Assembly: GCA_002498725.1 (NCBI GenBank)
Contig: DAIJ01000041.1
Location: 32,985-56,146, forward strand
From: Euryarchaeota archaeon UBA23
GTDB taxonomy: Archaea; Thermoplasmatota; Poseidoniia; Poseidoniales; Thalassarchaeaceae
Length of the DNA: 23,162 nucleotides
Direction: 5' to 3'
Numbering within the stretch: the stretch's first letter is position 1; every line of letters begins with the position of its first letter. Of the stretch, positions 8,613 through 16,337 are shown one piece after another. The notes beneath the pieces were generated by a model that was given only the letters and a program-made list of their open reading frames with translations, was not told where the DNA came from and searched no databases. The translations under genes were made by a program, and so were the position numbers.

Positions 8613-9665
8613 TTAGGAAATATCTGACCACGAATTAGCCCAATGATCAAACACGCGTGCTTTGACATGATTGGTTGAATTGGTACTTATTTCATAATAA
8701 TCTCCTGCTGAGAACAAGCCATCTCCTGAATAATCCCACCACAATAAGTACCACCAATTATCATTAAAATCCGTAATATTAGTTGATATATTTTCTAAAT
8801 TTAATTCAGCAACGGTTGAATCAACACCATTTTCAGAAACTATTCCATGGAAACTTAATTCTGACGGAATTATCTCAGAAGTAATAGTACTTGGAACATA
8901 ACCACTCCAATAAGTTATGTTATTATTAACAAAAGGTTGAGCAAATGAGAATTGTATAGGAGTGCGTGTTAAGTTGTCTTTAAGTTCGACTTTGACTTCA
9001 TCGCCGGTTGAGACTCTAAGAATAAAAGTTGAGTCGTCATTACCGTATACTTCGATTCCTATGATACGAGGGGGCACCCCCATCATCTCAAGTATAACGG
9101 TTTGAGTATCATTAGTCCCTGTTGCTATTTGTTGTTGCGATACAAAGTCTGATGTTATTGTCCACTCAAAATTAGAAATAGATGTTGTGTCGAATCCAAA
9201 CGTAGGCCATGTACCATCTGGGTTCTCTTGTATTTGTTCACTAAGATCAAAAAATGGATCTCTGTACTGAGGGAAAGCATCTCGTCCTTCATACCAAACA
9301 TTACCTAAACGTACATTCGTTGTAGAATTCCCCTCTATTACTTCTGTATCTACTGATGTGGTTCCGAGAGTTAATCTCATAGCTATCGATCTCAATTGAG
9401 CATTGTCATCTTTTGCAACGACCCAGGTTATCTCCCCCTGTTGGGTTTCTGTCGCATAAGTTGTTGAGGATTCAACTCTCAATTTTGATTCAGAAGTGGC
9501 TAAATTTAGTACATTGAATGATTCAGGATCAGAAAGAACTTCATTAAGAATATCTTGATTAAGAGGGAAACAAGTAGAATCTTCGCATGAAGAAGTAGGG
9601 ACTTGAAGGCAACCAACTGGAGAGGAAAGGACTAGTATGATTGCTATTAACACCGCCCTATCCAT
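8613..9665 (-). CDS. Secreted lipoprotein, unrecognised, with Ca-binding-like loop
   Basis: Start chosen at the ATG at 9665, giving a compact lipoprotein signal, MDRAVLIAIILVLSSPVGC, with Cys19 as lipid anchor; the frame stays open to 9692, but those nine extra codons spoil the signal. The mature 330-residue part is beta-rich and Asn/Thr/Ser-rich, typical of surface proteins of this type of archaeon. A four-cysteine cluster near the anchor (GCLQVPTSSCEDSTCF, including the lipid cysteine) may form a disulfide. Near the C-terminus, DYSGDGLFSAGD (311-322) resembles an EF-hand or dockerin calcium loop. The middle has some resemblance to LolA/LppX-type lipid-binding lipoproteins (LRVESSTTYATETQQGEITWVV region), but too weak to name. 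The gene points away from the NAD kinase gene across a 136-base shared control region. Confidence 0.75.
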   Translation of the reverse strand: MDRAVLIAIILVLSSPVGCLQVPTSSCEDSTCFPLNQDILNEVLSDPESFNVLNLATSESKLRVESSTTYATETQQGEITWVVAKDDNAQLRSIAMRLTLGTTSVDTEVIEGNSTTNVRLGNVWYEGRDAFPQYRDPFFDLSEQIQENPDGTWPTFGFDTTSISNFEWTITSDFVSQQQIATGTNDTQTVILEMMGVPPRIIGIEVYGNDDSTFILRVSTGDEVKVELKDNLTRTPIQFSFAQPFVNNNITYWSGYVPSTITSEIIPSELSFHGIVSENGVDSTVAELNLENISTNITDFNDNWWYLLWWDYSGDGLFSAGDYYEISTNSTNHVKARVFDHWANSWSDIS

Positions 9666-9689
9666 ACAAACTCGTGATAATAACTGGTT

Positions 9690-9702
9690 CAATACAGTAT
9701 TG
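9690..9702. promoter_or_regulatory. Palindrome in the divergent control region
   Basis: CAATACAGTATTG is a perfect 6+1+6 palindrome lying 24 bases upstream of the lipoprotein ATG, where it would overlap the start of that gene's transcription, and within the 136-base region shared with the NAD kinase gene. It has the size of a site for a small dimeric regulator. No second copy was seen in the window, so there is no support beyond symmetry and position. Confidence 0.3.
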
Positions 9703-9751
9703 TTCAGAGGTCAATTGATAGCGACTATTTCCAATGATGTTACTTGCGTCG

Positions 9752-9794
9752 CCCCTATATGGGTGATTGGTGGCGCTTTGACTGTAGAAGGAGG
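9752..9794 (+). promoter_or_regulatory. Likely promoter and ribosome binding site of the NAD kinase gene
   Basis: CTATATGG within 9752-9763 is a TATA-like site about 45 bases before the GTG at 9802, which would start transcription near 9783 and leave a leader of about 19 bases. That leader contains AGGAGG at 9789-9794, seven bases before GTG. AGGAGG is complementary to the CCTCCT at the 3' end of the 16S rRNA in this same window. This site decides the start: the frame is open from 9637, but that part overlaps the divergent lipoprotein gene. Confidence 0.6.
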
Positions 9795-9801
9795 CGGAAG
9801 T

Positions 9802-10674
9802 GTGGTCCGGAGCATACTTGTTGTATACAAGAAAAATTTCGAAGAAGTACATGATAAGGCTCTAGAAATAGTTCGTACTCAATTAGATTCAATCTCAAAA
9901 AACTCAAATCTAGATATTGATTATTCAGCTAGAGAAAAAGTAGAGAGGTCTGATTTTATTAATCGAGATTTGGTAATAGTATTGGGTGGAGACGGAACAC
10001 TAACATCGATTGCTCATTCAGTAGATTCGAAAACCATGGTGATGGGGGTTAACTCGCATCCAAGAAAGGAAGATGATGAAGGGTCATTTGGATTCTATAT
10101 GGGAAGTGACCCCAACAATTTCTCAAAAGATCTTGAGTCTGTTTTATCTGGAAATGCGATTGTGAATATTCTGCCCCGGCTACAAGCAGAAATAATTACA
10201 ACAAGTGGTAACAAAATTCGTTGCGATCCTGCGTTAAATGACCTATTAATTGCAAATACGCACCAATATCAACCATCAAAATATAGGTTAAAAAGAGGTA
10301 CTAATTTAGATTGTAAACAATATTCATCAGGATGTTTATTCTCAACTTTTCTTGGACAAGGAGCATGGTTTAGACATGTAGCAAATATTGAAGGCAGTAC
10401 ATTTCCTATCGGCGAAATAGATGATCATTATCTATTCGTAGCTAGAGACCTTCCAAGAGATGAAAGAAAAGAAGATGGGTCATATTGGGATTGGACTTCA
10501 GACACAACCATACTGCTTAGTGACATGCACAGAGGATATGTTGTTAGTGATGGATGGGACGAAACTCACTTTACTAGAGGTGCTAGAATTTCGATAAGTA
10601 TAGATGGCCCTAAATTACACCTTCTAACTTTTAGAAGTACTATTTACGACAGGGTTGCTCACTGGATAAAATAA
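9802..10674 (+). CDS. NAD kinase (NADK2/mitochondrial-like subtype)
   Basis: A 290-residue ATP-NAD kinase, which phosphorylates NAD to NADP in the cytoplasm. The catalytic GGDGT motif is at 62-66 with Asp64. It is followed by VMGVNSHP (80-87), the NAD-binding ALNDLLIAN (144-152) where the usual Asn-Glu is Asn-Asp, and SSGCLFSTFLGQGAW (175-189) in place of the common SSGLxVSTPTGSTAW. The spelling GVNSHP followed by a charged loop, rather than NxGxxGFL, is closer to the eukaryotic mitochondrial NADK2 and plant NADK3 groups than to standard archaeal PpnK. The C-terminal beta-rich part (ISIDGPKLHLLTF) is normal. The start is a GTG with an excellent Shine-Dalgarno. Apart from the cut gene at the left edge it is the only rightward gene, and it converges on aapP with 29 bases between stops. 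NADK2-like assignment is inference. Confidence 0.85.
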   Translation: MVRSILVVYKKNFEEVHDKALEIVRTQLDSISKNSNLDIDYSAREKVERSDFINRDLVIVLGGDGTLTSIAHSVDSKTMVMGVNSHPRKEDDEGSFGFYMGSDPNNFSKDLESVLSGNAIVNILPRLQAEIITTSGNKIRCDPALNDLLIANTHQYQPSKYRLKRGTNLDCKQYSSGCLFSTFLGQGAWFRHVANIEGSTFPIGEIDDHYLFVARDLPRDERKEDGSYWDWTSDTTILLSDMHRGYVVSDGWDETHFTRGARISISIDGPKLHLLTFRSTIYDRVAHWIK

Positions 10675-10703
10675 TAATCGCTCTTCATTATTAACTATAG
10701 CAA

Positions 10704-11453
10704 TCAGAGAATTTGTTCAAGGAATAGCTTAGTACGCTCGTGTTTAGGATTGTCAAAGAATACATCTGGGGTATTCTCCTCTATTAGATGTCCTTCATCG
10801 AAAAGGATACAGCGATCCGCCACTTCCTTTGCGAATCCCATTTCATGAGTTACCACAATCATTGTAATGTCTCTTCTCGCTAAATCTTTCATAACTTCTA
10901 GAACCTCTTTAATCATCTCCGGATCTAAAGCGGATGTTGGTTCATCAAACAACATAATCTTCGGATCCATTGCCAATGCTCTTGCGATTGCTACTCTCTG
11001 CTGTTGACCACCAGAAAGTCCGCTTGGATACTTGTAGGCCTGCTCTGGTATTCCCACCCTCTCTAGAAGTTCCATTGCTTTCTTTTCCGCATCTAATTTT
11101 GAGGTCGACTTAACTTTCATAGGAGCTAAGGTGATATTTTCCATAACTGTAAGATGAGGGAATAGATTGAATTGTTGAAATACAAATCCAATATCTGCTC
11201 TAACCCTCTTTAAATCAGCAATGCTTGTTTTATCACTGATCTCTGTACCTTCTACTTCAATCTGTCCGGCACTATGAGGCTGAAGTCGATTAAGAGTTCG
11301 AATAAATGTCGATTTACCAGAACCTGATGGCCCGAGAATAACGATAATTTCACCTCTTTTTATTTCCATATCAATTCCCTTAAGGGCCCAAAAATCTCCA
11401 AAGTTTACTTTAACTCCTTTAGCACTGATTATTATTTCATTTTCTTCGCTCAT
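10704..11453 (-). CDS. aapP: Polar/L-amino-acid ABC importer, ATPase subunit
   Basis: A 249-residue ATPase of the GlnQ/AapP/HisP family that powers amino-acid import. It has Walker A GPSGSGKST at 41-49, Q-loop Gln93 (VFQQFNLFPHLTV), signature LSGGQ at 146-150, Walker B IMLFDE at 166-171 and switch His203 in VVTHEMGFA. The THEMGFA spelling is the hallmark of the polar-amino-acid subgroup. It is the last gene of the aapJ-aapQ-aapM-aapP unit and its ATG overlaps the aapM stop by four bases, so translation is coupled. Gene length and all motifs are normal. The symbol follows the operon architecture and the AapJ-like binding protein; bztD would be an equivalent name. Confidence 0.93.
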   Translation of the reverse strand: MSEENEIIISAKGVKVNFGDFWALKGIDMEIKRGEIIVILGPSGSGKSTFIRTLNRLQPHSAGQIEVEGTEISDKTSIADLKRVRADIGFVFQQFNLFPHLTVMENITLAPMKVKSTSKLDAEKKAMELLERVGIPEQAYKYPSGLSGGQQQRVAIARALAMDPKIMLFDEPTSALDPEMIKEVLEVMKDLARRDITMIVVTHEMGFAKEVADRCILFDEGHLIEENTPDVFFDNPKHERTKLFLEQIL

Positions 11454-13027
11454 GCTCTCTCAGCTCCTCCTTCTTTCACTAATCCTAAGTTTCTTTCGAC
11501 TCTCATAGAGATTCGGGAGATGTAAAATGCCGGTATCCAAAATACTATTGCGGCGAAATATAGAGGCTCAAGATAGTACCCCATGAAATTAAAATCAGTC
11601 TGTGACAAGGTAGAGGCAATTTTTAGGAAATCAAGTACCCCAATGATGTATAACAGCGTAGTATCCTTCCATAGGCCAATAAAAACACTCACAATCGACG
11701 GTAATGTTGTCCTAATTGCATTAGGGAGTTCAACGTATTGTTTTGTCTGAATAGGGCTAAGACCCAAAGCCACAGCGGCTTCTTTCTGGCCACTATCTAC
11801 CGATTGTAGGCCACCTCGAATTACTTCTGCGATATAGACCCCACCGAATAAACTGAATATTGCCATCATCCTCAAAATATTACTAAAGTCCTCAGGGTCA
11901 GAAAATAAAGGATCTGCTACATCTCCCAACATAAATAATGCAAAATACAACCAGCAGATCAAAGGCCCTGATCGGAATATCTCGATGAATGCCACCGTAG
12001 GCCATTTCACCACAGGGAGGTTACTTTGTCGGCCAAATGCAAAAAGAACACCTAAGCCGAATCCTAGTACACATCCCGCAGTTGCTACAATGAAATTAAC
12101 AAAAAGACCACCCCACTTAGTTGAAGGTACACCAGGTTGAGAAAGAGGATCTACAAGAGGCCCTATGAAAGGAATTGGGGATAGAGATGCTGCTATTGAT
12201 TGGATGAATTCAGGAGGATCCATCATGAAGATAATCAAGAAAAAGTTAGATACGGTTAGAATTATCAGAATCCTCTTGAATCGATTTACTTGATATTCCT
12301 CACTTCTATTTGTATACCATCGACTAAGAATGAAAGATATTAAACTTAGAATTGAAATAATCACCAATCTGAGCCTAATATGTTCAGTATCATAATTAGC
12401 ATATTCTGGATTTGTTGCGAACGCAATAAATGCAAGTGATACTACTGCAAATCCAAGAATAAATCTAGAATTTTTGATCTCAGTTGTACCATAAAAAGCA
12501 CCAAGGATTATCATTGAGATGATTATAAATGGCCAGAATCTCCAGTTTTCAGTTGGAATTAATTCAGAAGTCATTGCTAAAGTCAAATCAGGGCCGATTG
12601 ATAGTAAAACACGGTTAGACCAAACAATATCCCATCTCATTTCCAAGAGAAGGATTTCAAGGGCCATCTCAACTAGGAAAGCACTGATAAAAGCGCTAAA
12701 AATTCCAAGTATAGCCGCTGAAGTAGTGCGGGTTATTGTTAATTTCAGAAGCGCAAGACATAGTACCCAAATTGCGAGAGCCGCAAAGATAGAAGAACCA
12801 AAAGAATATACTAATCTGTCTAATGTAGTAATCTCGTTTGCTAATTCTATGCTCATTGAAATATTGAAAAAGAAAACGAATGAGTATAATCCAATTAACA
12901 AAGATAGTATTGAAAGATTTCTGTCATGGTAACTATCCTCAAATTTAGACCTCCCAGATACTGCAATTTCTGTTCTATATAGGGCATTAAATGCCTCATC
13001 AAGTGAAGGTATAGATAGAGAACTCAT
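11450..13027 (-). CDS. aapM: Polar/L-amino-acid ABC importer, permease subunit (AapM type) with long N-terminal extension
   Basis: A 525-residue permease. The transporter core lies at about 308-512 and contains the EAA loop VIRGGLQSVDSGQKEAAVALG (about 402-422) that contacts the ATPase, followed by LPNAIRTTLPSIVSVFIGLWKD as in HisM/GlnP/AapM proteins. The FIEIFRSGPL segment (347-356) is the usual motif ahead of it. The first 300 residues carry around eight further hydrophobic helices (for instance 38-56, 75-97, 104-128, 165-180, 188-205, 221-236, 252-270), more than AapM/BztC normally has. It overlaps aapQ and aapP by four bases at each end, with ATGA junctions. It forms the heterodimeric channel with AapQ. 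Confidence 0.88.
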   Translation of the reverse strand: MSSLSIPSLDEAFNALYRTEIAVSGRSKFEDSYHDRNLSILSLLIGLYSFVFFFNISMSIELANEITTLDRLVYSFGSSIFAALAIWVLCLALLKLTITRTTSAAILGIFSAFISAFLVEMALEILLLEMRWDIVWSNRVLLSIGPDLTLAMTSELIPTENWRFWPFIIISMIILGAFYGTTEIKNSRFILGFAVVSLAFIAFATNPEYANYDTEHIRLRLVIISILSLISFILSRWYTNRSEEYQVNRFKRILIILTVSNFFLIIFMMDPPEFIQSIAASLSPIPFIGPLVDPLSQPGVPSTKWGGLFVNFIVATAGCVLGFGLGVLFAFGRQSNLPVVKWPTVAFIEIFRSGPLICWLYFALFMLGDVADPLFSDPEDFSNILRMMAIFSLFGGVYIAEVIRGGLQSVDSGQKEAAVALGLSPIQTKQYVELPNAIRTTLPSIVSVFIGLWKDTTLLYIIGVLDFLKIASTLSQTDFNFMGYYLEPLYFAAIVFWIPAFYISRISMRVERNLGLVKEGGAERA

Positions 13028-14913
13028 ATCCTCACCCTCGTAACTCTCGCGTTGTATAAATTCATAATTCCAGAAATTAGTAAACTGCCTGCTTGGTAGG
13101 TTACTAGAAGTAATATGAATAATGGAATTAGTTTACCCACATTATTCATCATTACCGATATAACGTAGAAAACATCATTGTAAGAAACTACTATCGCTAA
13201 ACTACTATTCTTCCACACGTTCATGTATTGACTGTTTAACAAGGGCACCATGCTTCTCAGAGCCTGAGGTAAAATAACTAATCTAAGTCGCTGATAAGGC
13301 GTTAGACCAAGTGAAACAGCAGCTTCTATCTGACCAGAAGGGAGAGACTGAATACTACCTCTAACTATTTCAGAAACAACTGAGGCAGTGAATAGAGTAA
13401 GGCCAAGTACTAATGCTGAGAACATCAAAGTTACTTTGAAGTAAGAGCCTTCGACAAATATCCAAGAGCCCGATGCTTCAGGTCTTACTTTGTCCATAAC
13501 GGGAGTAGAATAATCCCCTAATATCACCGCTAATCCTAGAACAATTGATGCACCCCAAATTCCTGAGCGGCGCAGAACTGCTTGATTTGAGTCATCTACA
13601 CCATCTCTCTGCATATACCGCATAACAGCCGATACAAAGAGAAGAATTACGACAAATAGTATAATTCTGGATAATTCAAATAGGGGCAAATACATCCCTT
13701 GACGAGAGGCATACAATAAGCCTTCGGTCTCTAATGAGTTAGAGCCGAAAATCCAAGCCTCTGATGATCCAAATATCGGGAACGAAAGGCCAAATTGAGT
13801 GGTAATTACAAATAATAAGATGGCAAGTGGGAAATTTCTAAACAGTTCGACATAAACTGTTGCCATGCCAGAGGCTACTTTATTTGATGACATCCTAAGT
13901 ACTCCAATAATGATTCCTAAGATTGTACATAATACAATAGCTAGGAGACTTGCTCTGACGGAATTTATGACAGCGGCCCAATAAAATGTCCAACGACTAT
14001 CTTCTCCAAATTCAGGAATTAGTGGCCAACCAGTCATATCGAAAGAATTTGCAGAATCCATGAATGACCAATCAATATCCCATCTGGCGGCAGCATTAAC
14101 ATCTGGATTATTTTGAAGAAACAATATACGAGTTACCATGTACAATATAAGGGGAGAAATGGTTGTGAAAAAGAAAGCGGAATTTCTACGATCCATGTCA
14201 TCAGGATTAGAGTCTCCTTTACCTATTATGTAGGCTGAAGACATTATCACTATGACAAATAAAACAGATAAAGTTCTAGGTAGATCTTCCGAGATAATTG
14301 GGAAAAAGTCGATACCATATATACAAAGCATTAGAAACCCTAGCAAAGAACCTCCAGTTCTTAGGAGTTGAAACTTGTTCGAATTCCCTGAAAATATTAA
14401 TTGGAGATCTCCTGTTGAGAGGGCAAAACCAATCATAATAGGCATGCCGAGAAGTAAAAGAGGTAGCCCTGAAGTCGGTGAAAGATCAAAATATGCTACT
14501 AAATTAGGAGCTATAGCGGCAATTACAATCGCGATAGCAGATACTATCCAACCTTTCCAATTAGTGGGATCGAATAATGATTTGAAATCATTTTGAGCCA
14601 GAAGGAAAAAGATCAGCATTGCCACAGAAACTCTGATCGTTACTGCTTCAACTCCAATGAATGAAGGGTTGAGTTGTTCTTCTGCGAACATTACTGAACG
14701 AGTTAAATTTGTTATAGCAGACACAGTAGGAGAGAACAATCTGTGACTATAAGTCCAAGCAAAAAATATGTAGAAACCTAGGATCAATAATTCGCGTCCG
14801 ACGCCTCTAGGATCATTTTTAGCCCTTTGAGCAAAATTATTGACTCTTGATCTGACATCTATTTGAGATATATTAGATTTGATAGAATTACTAAATTCCT
14901 TGAGAAAAATCAT
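13024..14913 (-). CDS. aapQ: Polar/L-amino-acid ABC importer, permease subunit (AapQ type) with long N-terminal extension
   Basis: A 629-residue permease. The core at about 311-620 begins WAAVINSVRASLLAIVLCTILGIIIG-like and includes VYVELFRNFPLAILLF (353-368) and the EAA loop EIVRGSIQSLPSGQIEAAVS (515-534), then LPQALRSMVPLLNSQYMNVWK. The core has the interrupted AapQ/BztB layout, with an extra extracytoplasmic stretch (about 380-500) between the first and last helices. Residues 1-300 add about seven more helices that the common 400-residue AapQ lacks. The gene follows aapJ after 95 bases containing a hairpin and U-run, and its stop overlaps the aapM start by four bases (ATGA). Confidence 0.88.
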   Translation of the reverse strand: MIFLKEFSNSIKSNISQIDVRSRVNNFAQRAKNDPRGVGRELLILGFYIFFAWTYSHRLFSPTVSAITNLTRSVMFAEEQLNPSFIGVEAVTIRVSVAMLIFFLLAQNDFKSLFDPTNWKGWIVSAIAIVIAAIAPNLVAYFDLSPTSGLPLLLLGMPIMIGFALSTGDLQLIFSGNSNKFQLLRTGGSLLGFLMLCIYGIDFFPIISEDLPRTLSVLFVIVIMSSAYIIGKGDSNPDDMDRRNSAFFFTTISPLILYMVTRILFLQNNPDVNAAARWDIDWSFMDSANSFDMTGWPLIPEFGEDSRWTFYWAAVINSVRASLLAIVLCTILGIIIGVLRMSSNKVASGMATVYVELFRNFPLAILLFVITTQFGLSFPIFGSSEAWIFGSNSLETEGLLYASRQGMYLPLFELSRIILFVVILLFVSAVMRYMQRDGVDDSNQAVLRRSGIWGASIVLGLAVILGDYSTPVMDKVRPEASGSWIFVEGSYFKVTLMFSALVLGLTLFTASVVSEIVRGSIQSLPSGQIEAAVSLGLTPYQRLRLVILPQALRSMVPLLNSQYMNVWKNSSLAIVVSYNDVFYVISVMMNNVGKLIPLFILLLVTYQAGSLLISGIMNLYNARVTRVRI

Positions 14914-14928
14914 TCAATAACCTATCCT

Positions 14929-14971
14929 AAAAAATTGAGTCCTACTGGGGAGTAAAACCCCCCCAGCAGGA
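14929..14971 (-). terminator. Hairpin and U-run between aapJ and aapQ (partial terminator or mRNA stabiliser)
   Basis: In the minus-strand transcript, UCCUGCUGGGG (14971-14961) pairs fully with CCCCAGUAGGA (14950-14940), with a single G-U pair, around a 10-base loop. It is followed after a few bases by six U residues (14934-14929). It sits in the 95-base gap between aapJ and aapQ. Placed after the binding-protein gene and before the permease genes, such an element usually lets the binding protein be made in excess, either by ending most transcripts or by protecting the 3' end of the aapJ message. Confidence 0.75.
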
Positions 14972-15008
14972 TTTCGTAACTCCGATTTACACTGTAAATA
15001 ATTATTGA

Positions 15009-16247
15009 TCAGCGTATTGGAGCAGCGTACTGTAGACCGCCTTCGGATACGAGAGCGTTCTGAGTACCTGATCGAGACAACTTGCATCCAGTCATTGAAT
15101 CAGATCCTGAATGTCCGTCATATGTTCCGTCGCAGAAAGCGTCATCCCATGCTTCTCCGTAGTTACCGGAAGCGTCGAGGACAAGCTGCATCCAATTTGC
15201 AGGCAGAGGGTTGTCATCAGTACCTAGTCCGAATGGACTATCAGCGTGTGTTCCGAGAAGTCTCATTACAGCTGGGTTATCTGAGTCAAGGTGATCCGCG
15301 TAGTTGCCGGAGTGGATACCCATCTCTTCAGCAGTTACCATACCCCACCAGACCCACTGAACAACATCCTTCCACTCTGTGTCCATATCTCGGACAGCAG
15401 CGGCTAGAGGTTCCTTGGAAAGAGTCTCAGGAGCGATCCATAGACCATCACAATCGTTATCAGTATCGTCAGCCACAACATCACATTGTGCTGCGGAGGT
15501 AACGTTTCCGTTCTCGTCGTAAAGATCGTTCTCTAGGACGTACTTCCTAGCGACCATTGCAGACATATCTCCAGTGAATGCAGAACATTCTCCAGTGACG
15601 AACTTCTGTGCACCCTCAGTACCAGTAGCAACGTTGACTGAGGTAATGTTGATGTTATTCACCAGTGCCCAATCTGCGAGGTTACCCTCTGTGGTTGTAC
15701 CTGTTCCGACGCAGACTGATAGACCATCTAGATCTTGAGGAGAATAATCTCCATCGTCGGGGACCATGTCTCCACGGATTAGGATACCCTGTCCATCGAA
15801 GAAGTTGATTCCTGCAAAGTCTGCAGTAAGGCTAGCGTCTCTACCTGTGGTCCATGTGGTTGTTCTAATTAGAACATCGATGTCCTCATTAGCAAGAAGA
15901 TCGAATCTAGTTGAACCAGTCGCCAAGATATACTCTATGTCGGAGTCTGGGTTCAAGCCTATTGCAGCGGCAACAGCCCTACAGTAAGCGATATCTAGTC
16001 CCTCTCTTGAACCATCAGGATTTAGCCAACCCATGCCCCACTGATCAATCTTTACGCCACACTTCATAGTGCCACGTTCATGGATTGTGTCCAGGGTGCT
16101 AACAGGTGTTGCGGACGCAATACCTACGGCTTCTCCTTCAGCTCTCGCGTCATCTACATCAGATTGTGTGATGTCAGATCCCGCACAGCCCGCAAGGGCT
16201 GCAGTCATCATTAACAGCATCATTGTTGTTGCGAGCATTGCACGCAT
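15009..16247 (-). CDS. aapJ: General L-amino-acid ABC importer, substrate-binding lipoprotein (AapJ type)
   Basis: A 412-residue extracellular binding protein. The signal peptide MRAMLATTMMLLMMTAALAGC ends in lipid anchor Cys21. The mature start TLDTIHERGTMKCGVKIDQW, then GLDIAYCRAVAAAIG (83-97), RFDLLANEDIDVLIRTTTWT (114-133) and FFDGQGILIRG (149-159) follow AapJ/BztA closely. The Arg in VLIRTT and the Asp-containing last lobe correspond to the alpha-amino-acid contacts of this family. The extra region near residues 239-273 has a Cys-rich insertion. It is the first gene of the importer unit and has its own strong promoter. No Shine-Dalgarno precedes the ATG at 16247, fitting a leaderless message. 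In these archaea it would feed scavenging of dissolved amino acids. Confidence 0.92.
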   Translation of the reverse strand: MRAMLATTMMLLMMTAALAGCAGSDITQSDVDDARAEGEAVGIASATPVSTLDTIHERGTMKCGVKIDQWGMGWLNPDGSREGLDIAYCRAVAAAIGLNPDSDIEYILATGSTRFDLLANEDIDVLIRTTTWTTGRDASLTADFAGINFFDGQGILIRGDMVPDDGDYSPQDLDGLSVCVGTGTTTEGNLADWALVNNINITSVNVATGTEGAQKFVTGECSAFTGDMSAMVARKYVLENDLYDENGNVTSAAQCDVVADDTDNDCDGLWIAPETLSKEPLAAAVRDMDTEWKDVVQWVWWGMVTAEEMGIHSGNYADHLDSDNPAVMRLLGTHADSPFGLGTDDNPLPANWMQLVLDASGNYGEAWDDAFCDGTYDGHSGSDSMTGCKLSRSGTQNALVSEGGLQYAAPIR

Positions 16248-16272
16248 AACTTAAGTTAGAATCTATATCAGG

Positions 16273-16285
16273 TATATACTTTCGG
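16273..16285 (-). promoter_or_regulatory. BRE/TATA promoter of the aapJ operon
   Basis: On the minus strand the sequence CCGAAAGTATATACC has a B-recognition element (CCGAA, 16285-16281) directly before a TATA box (TATATA, 16278-16273). The centre of the box is about 29 bases before the ATG at 16247, so the start of transcription should fall within a few bases of the start codon, and the message is practically leaderless. This is one of the clearest promoters in the window. Confidence 0.7.
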
Positions 16286-16337
16286 TAGTTTGATCTTAAA
16301 AATAAAGAAAAATAATGTTTTTGGGAATTTTACTTTT

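Noticed and set aside
11709..11726. CCTAATTGCATTAGG, resembling the metal-box arms
   Set aside because: The arms are in the opposite order (CCTAA..TTAGG) and spacing, and it lies inside the aapM coding sequence.
12519..12932. 137-residue plus-strand open frame over aapM
   Set aside because: Antisense to the hydrophobic N-terminal helices of a well-supported permease; no start signal or motif.
15005..15502. 165-residue open frame on the plus strand over aapJ
   Set aside because: It is fully antisense to a clear substrate-binding protein, has no ribosome site and gives an Arg/Gln/Tyr-rich product with no fold; a product of codon bias in aapJ.
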